Below, piece by piece: positions 48,298 to 61,589 of a stretch of 64,000 nt of DNA (position 1 is its first letter; every line of letters starts with the position of its first letter). The notes under the pieces were generated by a model, which saw nothing but the letters and a program-made list of their open reading frames with translations, was not told the origin of the DNA and ran no database searches. The position numbers were made by a program, and so were the translations under genes. The stretch covers positions 383,267 through 447,266 of the forward strand of contig VWZL01000919.1 in NCBI GenBank assembly GCA_013396915.1, in the 5' to 3' direction. Source of the DNA: Stercorarius parasiticus. Taxonomy: Eukaryota > Chordata > Aves > Charadriiformes > Stercorariidae.

Positions 48298-51200
48298 GTA
48301 AAACTAAAAAAAAAAAAATCAAACAGAATAAGTATTACAGGAAATCGAGTGCACTTTCTGGATGAGGAACTTCAGTAACTGAATTGTTGCATAGCCACTA
48401 GGTGAAGGGAAGGAATACAAAGTGCCTGAGATAGGACTGAGTGGAATTACAGAGTTGGTTAAATTGGATTTGAAGACTTAGCTAGTGACTAAAATGTGAT
48501 ACACATGGAAAGCTATCCTTGCGAGGAACCTGAAACGGTTAATATCATGTTCAAATGCTAAGCCTACACACGTAATACTTGCCAAGTGAGGTAATGAAAA
48601 GCATCCCTGTGAGCACTGTCGTGGATGGCCATCTGTAGCAGAAGATAGATCCATGTAAATGCATTGTTATTGAAGTGTAGAGTGTCTTTTCAAGATGTTT
48701 TTAAAGACAGCATGTAAGGGAATATTGAGAGCAGTCGTACTTTGAAAGTAATATGGTCCTTTCTTCCTGAAAATACTTGAGACAGTGAAAACACTTAAAA
48801 AATTCACAAGAAAGGGTTAGAAAGACTTTCAGTCTAATAGTTGTATTCCCCCCCTTGTTATGGAGCAAGGTATCAGGTTCACTGGGTGCAGAACATAAAG
48901 GCAGTGCATAAAGCCATCATGGTAAATGAGCTTGGGGCAGTCCCAGGATCATTCCGTTGGCTCTTATTTTACGTTTTCTTCTGGGAAATATATTTAGACA
49001 TCTTTGCTGAATGTCATTTACTATAACCACGCATATGCATAGGAAACATATTCTGACAGCTAAGGGATAAGAAGTAAAGAACTCATGATATGGATCTCCA
49101 AATGATTAGGTAGATAGTTTTATGCTGAAACCATGTGACATTTACAGATACTTCTAGATAACCAGATTCAGGTGGGAGAGTGTCTTTTGTGGTTGTTCCA
49201 TCTGCACAGCTTTTACGTATTCTGCAGATTCTGCAAATTGATGAATGTAAAAGATGCTTTCATTAGTGTACTTAGGATAAAGGGCATTAAAGTATTATTC
49301 AGCCAGACTGGAAGGTGTGATAGCAAGTGCTTAAATCACTATTGTTCTTTACAACACAATGAATTGAAAATATGTGACATATAGCTTTTCTAGACTTCAA
49401 GGCTGTATTTGTCACAGTGACATTATTCATTTAGGTGTGTTGTCAATAATTTGAAAGAACATGCAACAATGGTATGATATATACACAGCTATTGAAAGCA
49501 CCAGCCTTCCAAAAAACTCACAAGAAGCAATCAGTTTAAAATCATTGTCTAACATGTAATTGAATGAAATGGGAAGATTTCTTTTTAAGGAAATAAAAGA
49601 AAGGCTCAAGGCAGTTATGATCTTAAAGGATGAGGAAATAGTCAAACAGTACATTTCACAGATATCAAGTCCAGCTAGAGGTAATATCAACAGAATCACA
49701 ATGGGAGTAACACATAATTTATAACACAAAAACATTCAAGCTGAAAAGTTGCTTTAAGATTTATTTTAAATGGTTAAATTCTTCGCAGCATTTGAAGAAC
49801 ATTCATTCTCCACATCTGTAGGAAACATGTCTTGAGAGGCTTTAAAATGGTTATGAAATCTGCTTGATCAGAGCTCTTCCTAAACACCATTGTTTTCCCA
49901 GCATCTCATATCTGGCTACAGTTATTTTAAGCATTTAAACTTGTGGTGCCACCGACACAGGTTACAAAACAGAGCTTTTGTCCAAAGCATTTGCCCTTCA
50001 GATAACTTCCCAGTGTCATTACCTGTGTAATACTTTGTTTGTTCAAAGGAAGGACAGATGGTTCAGTGCAGGGTTCCTTAGCCTTTGTTTGGCTGCCATC
50101 ATGACACATATGAATTCATGTTTTTACCACAGCGATGTCAGGCAGCAGCACTTTTCTGCACCAGGCAATACAGAGATCTGGAGTCTGATTAATATTTTGC
50201 AGCTTTTCACAAGAGTGTGTGTGCGTGTGGTACGGGCCAGGCCTAATTGTCTCAGTTTCTGGTCTTTACAATAGTAATAGTCCTTCAAAAGGCATTGGGA
50301 GTTAAGATCTGTTAATGACTGTGAAGTATGAAGGTATGGAAAAGAAAGATTGAGCTGGCTATTTACCTTTTCAAAAGAAAGTTGCAAATGCAAAATTATT
50401 AGTTCCCATTTAGTTGGAATCCCAGAAAGGCAAGGCTGAAAAGGGCCATGAAAGATCATTTTGGATAGTTAGGCCATTCATATGCATAATATTTTCTGTT
50501 AGTTTACTGACTTGTTCCAGAACTAGTTTGCAGATTATAAGACTGGTGTACACTCCAGGGTCTGTGGGTGCCCTTTTCTGACTTGGTCAGGGCAAATAGA
50601 ATAAGCATTGTGTCTGGGTTGCATAAAATAATGTCCAGGAATACTCCACCCTTTCTGCTGGATTTTCCTGATGAGAAATGTGGGACCCCCTAACTGAGAA
50701 TGATCAGCAAATACTGGCAATGCTAAAGGTGTAGAAATTGAGTGTGATCAAGAATGTGTTGGCATGATGAAGAGAACCTTAAATCATTCAGAGATGATTT
50801 AGAGAGAAAGACACTAAAGAATGATCCCGTGGTTGACATACCCACTAGCCTGTACTGACAAATGAAAGGAGTCAGTTCAGCAAGAGAGAGACAGTATACA
50901 ATACCACTTGTAATTTCCCAATTACCTCCTCCCAAAGAAGAGGAGATTAAAACAGACGTAAAAGGGAAGAACACTGAAAAGGTTGTTCAGTGAGAAGTAC
51001 AAGATCTTGCTTTTGCCTTCTAGCTGCTGGAATACACATTCATGCACAAGAAAACCAGACAATAGTTATTCTCTGTTCTTGTAGAACCTCATTTCTTTTT
51101 TGTATGGTTCAAGTATTGCATTTAACGATGACATGGTCTCAGAAAGAGAAGCAGATATATCAACATAAGCCTGGGGCAGACAGACATGAAGTAAGCATTA

Positions 51201-52138
51201 AGCACAGGTCTCCAAAGGTGAAAAGCTAATGAATTAAAAACTGCTGCTCTTTCTGTCTTCCTGCTCTGACTTGTTAATTGCTGAGAGTTATGCATGATCT
51301 GTACTTCAAGTCAAGTGGGCAGAAGGAAAGTGAGTTGGTAAAGTAGGTGACAACAGTTAAAAATTACACTAAAAATAACCCAGTCCTTTTACAATATATT
51401 ATTTTCAAGTGCCTTGGGACATCATGTTACATGAAAAGTGCTCTGCTAATTGAAATTTCTATCTCCTCTCATAATAATTGACTTCATGAGTCTCTTTTCT
51501 CCCAGCTGCTATAAAGTGAGGAAGGGAAAGAAAAGGCAGAAGCCTCCCGCTTCTTGCAGTCCAAAAATAGGGAAAGGCAGCGAGACAATTGTCTGGGAAT
51601 GGTATGGGAGAACATGAAATTATGAAGAAGTTATAGGCTGTCACTCACATGATCTAGATAAGTTAGATTCTTTTTGATGGGTAAGAATTCAAATAGGAAG
51701 AGTGGCTAACTACAGCTCTAAGGGTAGAGTCGCCTAGGGCATATTATGGGACAGTCTTGTAATTTTCAAGGTGTTGGTCTTTCTGGGGTTGTGTGAGGTT
51801 GGTGTTTCTTAACAAGAAACTGTGGTAGGTGCTGGAAAGAAGTAACACACACGAGACATATGAATTCATTGTAACCAGAGATGTCATTGGGATGGAGACC
51901 TTTCCCATAGTTGTGCTATGAATGTGTTGGTGGACTGAGAAACAAAAATGGGAGGAAGTTACATGGATGTATGCCCAGGATGGACAGTTTATTACAAAAT
52001 TTAATTTAGTTGAAAGGCTGGAAGAGGAGGTTGTTGGCACTTGTTTATTTTTTAAAAGAACACCTACAGCTAATTTATTAATTTTATCGTCAGCTTTTTT
52101 TTTAATTTTTCATTTATTTTTGTCTTCTTTCTTCTCAG

Positions 52139-52249
52139 CCATGAAATATTCCAATTCAAATACTGTGGCCAGAGCTTGTTTGCTTGAAGAAATGACCATA
52201 CGTGCAAATACTTCTATGTTTTCTTCCAGATATTTCAGTGGGAAAACTG
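52139..52249 (+). other. Exon-like interval with symmetric phase
   Basis: The sequence TTGTCTTCTTTCTTCTCAG ends at 52138 and is one of the best 3' splice-site patterns in the window. The next 111 bp are open in the frame that reads ATG-Lys-Tyr-Ser, and end at AAAACTG|GTAACA (52249/52250), a moderate donor. The length is divisible by three, with one base left over at each side (phase 1-1), so inclusion would keep frame. The same frame is also open upstream to 51922, giving 117 codons in all. The residues resemble no family I know, so chance remains the default explanation. Confidence 0.2.
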
Positions 52250-55200
52250 GTAACAAAATTCTTCGTGCCATTTAATTCTAACTTTAATTAATTTTAATTG
52301 AACTGAATGGTTAAAGCTTCTAACTTCCTCTACACACTTTCTACGTGTTGACATGTATAGCATCATGACATGTCTTGGCACAGCATACGTAAAGAAGCAA
52401 CATTTGTCTGTAACACATGTAGCATGAAGAAAGGTTCTAGTATTTGGTCTTTTGTATAAATTTTAACTATGTTTTGCCAACATATTGTTGTGATGTATAG
52501 TTCTGAATTACAGAGGAGTTAGAAAGATGGAAAGCTTTAACAGTAGATTAAGTGCCACTTTCACATGCAATGGCATAGATTTTTATGATTATCATCATTG
52601 GTTTCTGCATGGATATATCCAAACTGAGTTGCATGATTTAAACTTTACATTCCAATTCTTTTTTTGTAGGCATTTTATAGTTGCCATGGGTTGCTCTTTA
52701 GAAAAGTAAAGCACAAGTTTGTTAGCAATTCTCTGTCCAACTGTTATAAAAAAATATCCATTCTCTGAGTGTATAAGAAATAGTATTACTTAAAAACATT
52801 TCAGGACTGTCTGAAAACCTAATGCTTCCCTAGTTCAGATTCTGGGCAGCCATGCACTAACTGTATGGTTAAGGTATCTTGATTCATCAGGGAGGCATGA
52901 AGAGCCATTTAGCAATCCATGTGGCAATGTATTGATTGTCTGCGTTAGTAATTAAATAATGATAATAGTAAATCATGATAATGTTTCTCAGAGAAAGAGC
53001 TCCATAGGTGTCGAATAAAAAAAAATTTTTGATTCCAAAGCTCTGGAAAGTGTATGTCCATTCAGCATTTATTGTTTCCATTTATAGGAGGAGAGAGAAA
53101 GAAGATGGGCAGATAACAACAAAATGAGAGCTCACCCAGTTCAGGTAGCAGTACTTTAGCAAAATAACAGATACAGTGTATGAATGACTGAATTTAGAAA
53201 GTATTAGAGTGAATTTTACACAATGCCAAGTCATAAGTAGCATCCAGAGTAAGTATATCTGAAAAGTCAGCCAGGTAAGCATAGAAGTCCTCCTGGGAAT
53301 TAAATGAAATTAGATGGTTATGTAAAGACAAACAGGATTTATGTATTTTTGATTATGGAAATGTGGAAAATATTTCTTCACCTGTATCCAGGTCAAGCAT
53401 ATACTGTAACAACTTACTTTTAACTCCTTTTTCAGTTCAGGCTTAGTAACCTGATAGCGCACCAGCCCAGGAAAAGAGTTCATTAGTTCATTAAATCTTA
53501 ATAAATGTAAGGTCTGGTGACTTGCCTGACCTCACATCATGTCTAATGACAATTCTATTTGCCATTGACCAGATAGGCAGGGTGATCTCAAGGTGTGTGG
53601 TGATCTGCTTGTTGCAAAAATGTTTGCAACATAGTTTGTCATCTGTGGCTCTCTATTGATTCCTATTTCCATCCTCTATGTTCTTTAAGTTGCAAGGATT
53701 GAAACCAATGAAGCTAAGAACAGTTTTTTAAGTTCTGAAAAATAGATTCCCTGTTAATGTTTTACTTAAATTCACTTAAATTAACTAAATGTTCCCTATT
53801 TAAATAAATTTACTTAGATTTACTTAAATTAATATTTAACAACTTTTGTGGCATAATGTTGCTGTACTGAGTCTCTGAACAGTGTGATTGGATAGGGCAG
53901 AAAGATGGGAAGATTTTTTCATACATTTGTATCTTAGAGAAGAAAGATAGGTTTATAAGGCTGCTCCATAGGTAGCAGGGTTTATGGGCAACATATGAAG
54001 CTCTAATCAGAAAATTAGAATCATCAGAGGAGGAGACCCATGTGTTTTGACTAAATTCAGCTACAAAGCAAATACTAGTATAAATGGTATGTCCTTGAAA
54101 ACTAACATCATTTGGTACCCTCTGTCTGAGCTAGGATTAGAACTAGGGATATTTTGCCTCAGGAGTTTATCCCTTAAACCTTTGCAGAGCTAGATTGCGG
54201 CTTCCTCCTCTTTTTGGTCCATTCCAGCTGAGGTGAATCAATACTCAAAGTTATAAAGTTATTAATTTGATCTATTTTTTAAACAGTTTTACTATTTTCT
54301 TGGTGCCTTTTTCTATATGAAGTGCACTAATCCTAAAGATGTGCGTTCACAGGGTTGCACATACTTTGAAACATCATGTAAAGTATTAGGTTATCATCAT
54401 CATCTGGTTGGTAATAATACATTTCCACAAAACCATCCATAACATTTAATGTATTATTCTGCATAATCATTAAAGTTTACTATTGCATTTCTTTACATTA
54501 TTTTATTCAAAAAAATCAATAAAGTTATGCATGCGTATAGTACTTCCTTTAGGAATGATAGAGTTAAAGCTTCAGATGGCTGAAGAAAAAAGATCCTGCA
54601 GCTCTTAACAGCCTTTTTGTACTACTGTGGGACAGAGCTATAAATTTGCACTGATTGATGCCATGAGATCATTTAGGTTTATCCATATTTTTTACATTGC
54701 AAAACCCAGTAGTTTTGTCACAAGTTTAAGACTCCCAAGTGATATGTTATACAATGAAGATCACCCCAAAGAATTAAGAAAAAACTTTGTAAAGAGATTC
54801 CCTAGTTAAATCAGCGTGCAGTGCATAGGCTCTGATGATCTCAGATTTGAAAGGTATTTCTACATCTTTTTTTTTGGTGACCCTTGAGGAGTATTATATC
54901 TTGTTTGAAAAATCTAAATACGACTGGGCTAGTGTATCCTTTCTTATTTGAAAGCAGGAGTGATAAAATTGCCTTGGAGAACTTCCAGGATAATCTTTGC
55001 AAGCTTTCAGAGATCTGAACTGTTGTCATTGCTGAGCTTGACTTTATGCTGAATCAAAATCCTGACTACAGGGCAGATAGGTTTTCAGTCAATCATGATC
55101 CGTCTCAAACAATGAAAATACGTGACAGCTGATTCTAGCATCTTCTCTTTAACCCTAGTGTTAGTAACGGGGGGTTGCTGCTCTTTAGATATCACATAAA

Positions 55201-58200
55201 TACATTCCTTTTTTAAGCTAAACCAAACATATTTAAGAGATATTTAAGAGTCAGAGAGAGAGAGAGAAACGAGGAGTGAGCTGAATTTCTCAGAAAGCTT
55301 TCTTTTACTTAGAAATATAGGAGCTGCATTGAGAAAACACTAGATTTATGGAGTACTCTTTTAATAATATACTGTGTTAGTTCCTGAGGTGATAGATAGT
55401 TCTCATATGCTTCATGTGAACTCAGGGACTCTTTCATGTTCGGGGCCAAATTACTCATACCTTCAGCAATACTAAACAAAGTTTCTTACTGCTTCTAGGC
55501 AAGGAAAAAGCTAGTAACTTCTACCCAGTGTCAGCCCTCTGATACCATTTGAACCTTGTAGATTGCACTACAAATCCTGTCCTTGTACTATGTGAACTGC
55601 ACTGTTAATTATGTTAAGATTTCTGCAAACATTGTAAACTCTATCAGTCATCAATAATTTTGCTAACCATTTTTTTTTTGAAAGTCAGGTGAAAGGGAGG
55701 CCACAAGGGCTGTTACAATTGGTCCAGTGATGAGGAATCTGAATTTATTTTCCAAATGTACTGACTGAGCACCGAATATAAAAAATATTATGACTAAATC
55801 TTAAGTATTTTAAATCACATAGGGCTCTTCAACAATAGTATGTGACACACACACCTAAACTGTATACTATTCACCTGCTTAATAAACTGTGATGAACTCT
55901 GGGCATCAGTGAATGTAGCAATAGAATTTAAATACTGTATTGAATTCAAGAACCTTCAAGAAAAAAGAAAGAAGTCCTTGTTGCACAGTAGATTTGGGGA
56001 TTGTTTTTTTCTGTTTTGTAGATGGGGCTTGTAATAATAATAGCAGATCTCTCAGTTCATAATGAGCTGTTGAAACAGAAGACAGCATTTTCAGACTAAG
56101 AAACTGCATTGGATGTAAGAAAAGGACACTGCAGATTACTGCATCTCACAGCTAGCCATTGTTTGCTCAGCATCCAAGATTTAATGGAGACTGGTGTAAG
56201 AAACACCAGAGATTTAATACACATAGCCTTAAATAATTCCTGAAGAAACTGAATGAAACAGTTTTGCAAAGGAAGTATAAACTGATTTGTAGACACTGAT
56301 TTGTTTAAGCAGAACAATGCATGATTTTGCATGACAAGTTCTTGTGAATGTTCAGTATTTGCTGTTCTTCAGAAGTTTATTACTGTTCTTTACATATATT
56401 CGGGAGCAGTTTGCTCCAGGTAAGCTTCAGCATATTGCCGATCATACTGAATATTACTGTCTTACTGGTTCCTTGTACTTTCTGGATCTGTCTGTTGAGA
56501 TCTCTTATCAGTGCAGTGTGTTACTTTACTGCTTGTAGAGTACTTGGTACAAGAGGATTCTGCCTCAGGTTTAGGGTGCTGAGAGGATATGGTATTACAA
56601 GTATTCCAATAATAATGATAACAACAGTAAATCACAATGGATAAAATTTCATCTCATTGATAAAAAAGAAAGATTATTGATAACATAGGGTCATGGGATC
56701 CTAGGAATCAGGTTGGAAGTTGCAGCTTACCATTTTAATAGACAAAAATGCCTTGAACATCTAGGGAAAAAAATTGCTGGTATTTTTATAAACTGTTTAT
56801 TTAAAAAATGGGATAGATTAAAATGCTGGATTTTCTGTTCAAGTCAAGAATTCTTCAGTGTGGTAGAATGAACGAAGAGTTGTGTGATAGGTGTTATTCT
56901 TAAATTTAGGGAGTGTGAAAAGTAATAATTCTACGTTTCTTCACATAATTGCTCTATATTCAAATGGTGTTTTAAAATATTTATGCTATAGTTTAATGCA
57001 AATTGCAAGCCACCATATTTAAAAAATATGAGAGCACTGCATTTAAGAACTTCACACTTTCCAACTGGTCTTAAACTGAAAATAACCTGGTACTTTTTGA
57101 TGGTATTTTTGTGAAATGCATTGTCTCACATATATGCGTGTATGGACACACTCTTCCTTCTCAGTCACTTATGTTTCAGTGTTGTAGCTGATTTGTGCTT
57201 TCAGTCCCATGTGTGACCTTTACAGTTGTGACAGCGATTAAAGTTTATCAAATGCCTTTGGTGACTTGAACTGTCAGAAAGCAACAAGAGTGACTGACGC
57301 ATTTCTTGGCCTCACCTTCTGGGGGGAAAATCTACTTCCCAAATCCCTTTCCAAACATACGGCTTTCTAAGCTGTCAAATGCTTACTTGGAAAACAAATC
57401 AAAAAGAGAAAGTGAAAAGTAAAAAAAACAGGTACTGAATACTTTTTTTAGATGAAGAGAATGCATCTTTGTATGAGTTTGTATGCAGTCTGTTATTTGA
57501 GAAACCCCCAAGCGATGTGCCGTTATGGCTGGCTGCATATAGGCAATTAAAGACAGTTATTTCAATCTACTGTTTGACAAACAGTCTGTAAAATATATTT
57601 ATAGGTTTAAGGATAAATATTACCTAATAAGTACACTAGCAAATACTGAATCTTACAACTGTGGCCAACTGTTCTGTAGTTGCAGTTAACTGCAGGGAAA
57701 AATATATATTTCCCAAAACTTACAGGCTTTAGATCAGAATTAATAATTGTCTCACTCCCAAGCCACAGTCAAATCTCCCAGTACCCTTGGAGCTGGATAG
57801 AGTACGATTCCAAACTTTGCATCTAGGCTGTGTTTGGTCTGACTGTTCTTTGCTCAGTGAGCTTGCTTTTTATTCCTACAATTAAGTATCTGAAACTGCA
57901 GAAATACCATTTTCTGCACAGCATTTAAAAGCTAGCTTCTGTGTCTGTCCCTCTGGGTGCCTCCTATGTTGTATCTGTATTTGTTTTTACCCTGTATTTG
58001 TTCCCCTTAACTTTCTGATCCATTATACTTCATCCTATGGAAAAGGTTCTTCAGACTGAATTCAGCATAAGAGCTCTATAAGGAAATCAGACAAAAAACT
58101 TTTGAAACTAATTTTTAAAGCCCTGGGACTTTTTAAAGAGCATTTCTATTAGAAATATTGTAATCATAAGTCTGTTTATGCTTTGTGCAAAACAGCAATT

Positions 58201-59592
58201 CATTCTCCAGAAAAAGAATGTGGACTTATTTCTGTGATGCTCAGGAAAATTAACTGTGAAACATGGGAAAAACTTAAGTCTGCCAGGTTATTCTTAGGGG
58301 TAGATGCTTAAAAGTGTGTATCTATTAGAGTACTTAATGCAAACACACAAGAGCTTCATTACAAAGAGCACCTGTACCTTGTAAGTATGAGGTAGGTTGC
58401 AGTGAACCCAGTAAAACATATATACATTTATGCATGCACACAAACACACATCATGTAATTAATCAGTAATTACTGGAGATCCTGCTCTGTTTTCTCCTGG
58501 TTGCTGTAGTTTAATGCATAGGCCAATACTGAAATATTAACTTGGGTAAGAAGTTGATGGCAAGCACTGAATTTTGAAACTAGACTTTTCTGGTTTATGT
58601 GGTAAAACCCTTTCTACTCACTCTCTTTAGTGACTATGTCTGTGGTGCTTTTAGATGTGAATGGTCCTTGCAAGGATTATAATTACTGTGCTGTAAAAAA
58701 CAAAGCTAAACTACTTGGAAACACAAAATTTGATTTTCTGAGTACTTCTGCAATTACATTTTACTTATAGGCTTAGAAGTTTACTGTAAGATTTGGTCAT
58801 TAAAGGATTATGTTTGCTCTTAAGTACTTCTATTTGACTCAAAGGGTCAGAAGAGACATTACTTCAGTTTGACATGTTATTATAATACACAACATTGAAT
58901 AAAAGTTATGTTTTAAGCTGCACTGTGGAAGAGACAAGACTTTAATTTCAATGCGAGGGCATGGAAATAAGGAAACTAAACCTTTTCATAAATCAAAACA
59001 TGACTGTTAGACTGGATATCAGATCAGTGGGGAACAGATACTCAGCATCTGTGAAAATCAGAGGTTACTTGCTAGGAAGGTAGAGACCTAGGAATTGCAG
59101 ATCAGGTGAGTTGTTCAATTAGTGTAGTTTCCTATATCTCACAGCAACTAATGCCAAATGCTTTAGCAGAAGTATATCTACCAAGGAAAGCTATGCATGA
59201 AAGCATGAAGGTTGATCTTTCCACATTTTTATTCTTACAAAGAAGAGGACATTATTTCTTATCATTAATTTAATGTGCAGATTTCTCCATGCCCCATCTG
59301 ATTTCTTGGGGGTGAAGGAATGTTAAATAGACTTTTCTCCAGCTGCAGTTCCTGATTACTGGAGGGTGACCTCTATGTCTGTGTTCTGCCGTTGATCCTT
59401 ATCTGGCACACAGATCAGGGAAACTGCAGTAAAAAGGGCATTTATGGTCCAAAAAAAAAAGGTCTTCTAAGATAGGACAGTAGCCTGAGTTTCAGAAGTG
59501 GTCTCAATACCTTATTTGAGACAGGACATCTTGGAGACCTTGGATCAGTTGTTTATCTTGTCTGGGCCTCAATACCGTTGGATCCTTGGAAG
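52250..59592. other. Unique AT-rich DNA, no gene seen
   Basis: No gene or mobile element is recognised. There is a GA run at 55253-55268, a run of near-repeats of ACTTAAATT at 53760-53835, a 17-bp interrupted palindrome at 57569-57585 and paired GTAATTA motifs at 58455-58473. Open frames here are 60-98 codons and unrecognisable. Confidence 0.6.
55253..55268. repeat. (AG)n microsatellite
   Basis: Eight AG units on the plus strand, uninterrupted. Confidence 0.75.
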
Positions 59593-59648
59593 GATATTAT
59601 GAGATATTATGAGATATTATGAGATATTATTATGAGATATTATGAGAG
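59593..59648. repeat. Decamer minisatellite GAGATATTAT
   Basis: About five copies of the 10-bp unit GAGATATTAT. The first is slightly altered, and a 3-bp TAT insertion separates the fourth and fifth. Near identity of the units points to recent slippage. Confidence 0.85.
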
Positions 59649-60750
59649 TTAGCAAACTAAAGATTAAAGAATGCAAGGAATTTGCACAGTCAGTTAGCAC
59701 ATGACCTAAGTGATATGCATAGGTGAATGCATATTTTAGCATGATATTTGGTACTTGGAGATGTTATTCTAATATGACAGCAACATTTTTATTTGAAGTA
59801 AGCAATTATTAAGCAAACGTATGTCCTGATGACTCTATATTTGATACACTTTCATTTTCTGTTACGCTTCTACAGCTGGCATAAGTTAAGTCCTTCAGTG
59901 ATAAATTTGTTTTTATACTGTTTTACATGTTCCTGAGCAGGTATGCATGTTTCAGATTAAAAAAGACACAGATCCTGCAAAGCTGTAGATAAAAGCACAA
60001 GAAACTGATGACTTTCTGACTATTTGAGACATCCTTGTACCCCTATGATTAGTGAAATTGCAACAGTAATAGGAAATATTAGGAGAAAGAGTTTGTTCAA
60101 AAAAGGTACAAGAGTTGCATGACTACTTGTTCCTGTAAGATCTGTTTTTGCAGGTAGGCATATCAGCTTTTCCCCCAGTAAGACTCCTTTTCAGCAGTTT
60201 TCTCCAAAATTCAATCATTCAGATACCAAGTCCCTGATGAACTGCTAGACTTCAACCAAACCGACAGCTATAAACACCCTTCCTTATGAGGAATTAGGTT
60301 GAGCCATTAACCTTCCCTGTAAAAAGGATAACAATGGAATATTAGCACTCAGTTAAAAAAGGGACACTCAATTTACTGTTTCACTGCTAAATTCATATAC
60401 AGAGTTATTTCATATATATGGAATTTATATTAAAATTTATATTAAAAACTATTTATAAAACTATATATAATTCATATATACAGTTATTTCAGAGAACACA
60501 GTGTGAAGTATTGGAGAGTGGAAGAAAGTATAAAATCAATAAGATCAAGAACTTTTGGATTTCTGGCTAAGCAGGGTATATGCACACGAAAAACGGGACA
60601 AATGGAAGATAAAAAGCAAATATTCCACTTCACATCACTGCATATTGTTCTATTCTGCTGAACAAATTGAAGATTTATGAGGTGACATATACTAATGTCT
60701 GTCCATAATATGTCTTTTATCCAAATGCTGCTTTGCTAATTGTGGCCCCC
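59649..60750. other. Unique AT-rich DNA
   Basis: No gene is seen. An AT-rich patch at 60390-60491 contains two diverged copies of an AATTCATATA...TTATTTCA phrase about 79 bp apart, suggesting a small old duplication. Confidence 0.55.
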
Positions 60751-61056
60751 ACAAAAAAAAAAATAGTCATGAAGTGGTTTTAATTAATCTCCAAAAACTG
60801 AATAGAAATTTGCCTGAATCACTATTCTACTGTTATATACAAGATCTGTTATAAAATGACAAATTCTTCACTGCTCCTTTTTTGTAGAGCTGGATTTCAT
60901 ACACACACAAAAAAAATAATCATGAAGTGGTTTTAATTAATCTCCAAAAACTGAATAGAAATTTGCCTGAATCACTATTCTACTGTTATATACAAGATCT
61001 GTTATAAAATGACAAATTCTTCACTGCTCCTTTTTTGTAGAGCTGGATTTCATACT
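60751..61056. repeat. Two-copy tandem duplication, period 153 bp
   Basis: The 135 bp at 60768-60902 recur at 60921-61055 with no difference that I can see. Each copy is preceded by an ACAAAA-type A run that differs in length (60751-60764 and 60907-60918). The copies abut through a short ACACAC stretch. Identity over the full shared length means the duplication is very young or an assembly error. Each copy includes CTCCTTTTTTGTAG, a splice-acceptor look-alike, but no exon-like sequence follows. Confidence 0.95.
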
Positions 61057-61589
61057 AGGAATAGCATGTGAGTGATAGGAATCTCTGTATATTTGGATAA
61101 GCATGCTTCATTTATCAGTTTTTCACCATCGTTCTGTCAGTTCTGCTGCTAATATTATAGAAATAAAATCTGTTCATTGTTCTAGCACGGATAGCTTATG
61201 TTTCACAATGCCACAAACAAGCTTAACTCAAAGAAGGGGGCAGTATTAGACAGTCAAGAAATGAGTTTCTTAGGAAGCTTTCAGCTTGCTTGGAGAAAGG
61301 CAGTTGTTAAACTAGTCCACAGAAATGGAGAAAAGCATCTTATTCTGTTTTGTAAAACAGGAACCACTGAGAAGCCTGCTGCACCCATGACCACCCCAGA
61401 GTGTTTTAGGTAGGCAGAATACTCCTCACTGAATGTCCTGACACAGTGGCAGAACGTTGATCTTCCTGGGGAAAACCAAAGGAGTGATTCACGAGAGCTT
61501 TGTTTTCCCTCTCCTCTAACCAGAGTTACTTCATCTGTTTTACAGACGTATGTGTGGGTATATGTTAAGCAACCCAAATCTTTTGCTTG
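61057..61589. other. Unique DNA before a CR1 fragment
   Basis: No gene is recognised. Overlapping open frames at 61198-61413 (plus, 71 codons) and 61281-61577 (minus, 98 codons) lie in a slightly GC-richer stretch and match no family that I know. Confidence 0.5.

Larger units (their letters stand above)
46906..52138. other. Unique AT-rich DNA with a long pyrimidine-rich domain
   Basis: From about 47735 to 48223 the plus strand is dominated by T and C, including an 11-base T run near 47980, a 16-base T run at 48052-48067 and CTT repeats at 48180-48215. An (AT)n run lies at 47114-47127. No gene is recognised. The 102-codon minus frame at 49427-49735 and 111-codon minus frame at 50124-50459 have no known motif. 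Confidence 0.55.

Noticed and set aside
51922..52275. 117-codon plus-strand open frame taken as a whole gene
   Set aside because: No family resemblance, and the middle is a Phe/Leu-rich translation of the pyrimidine tract. Only the exon-like part after the acceptor is kept as a weak candidate.
59593..61056. Repeats in this region as a CRISPR array
   Set aside because: The repeats are contiguous, without unique spacers, and the host is a vertebrate.
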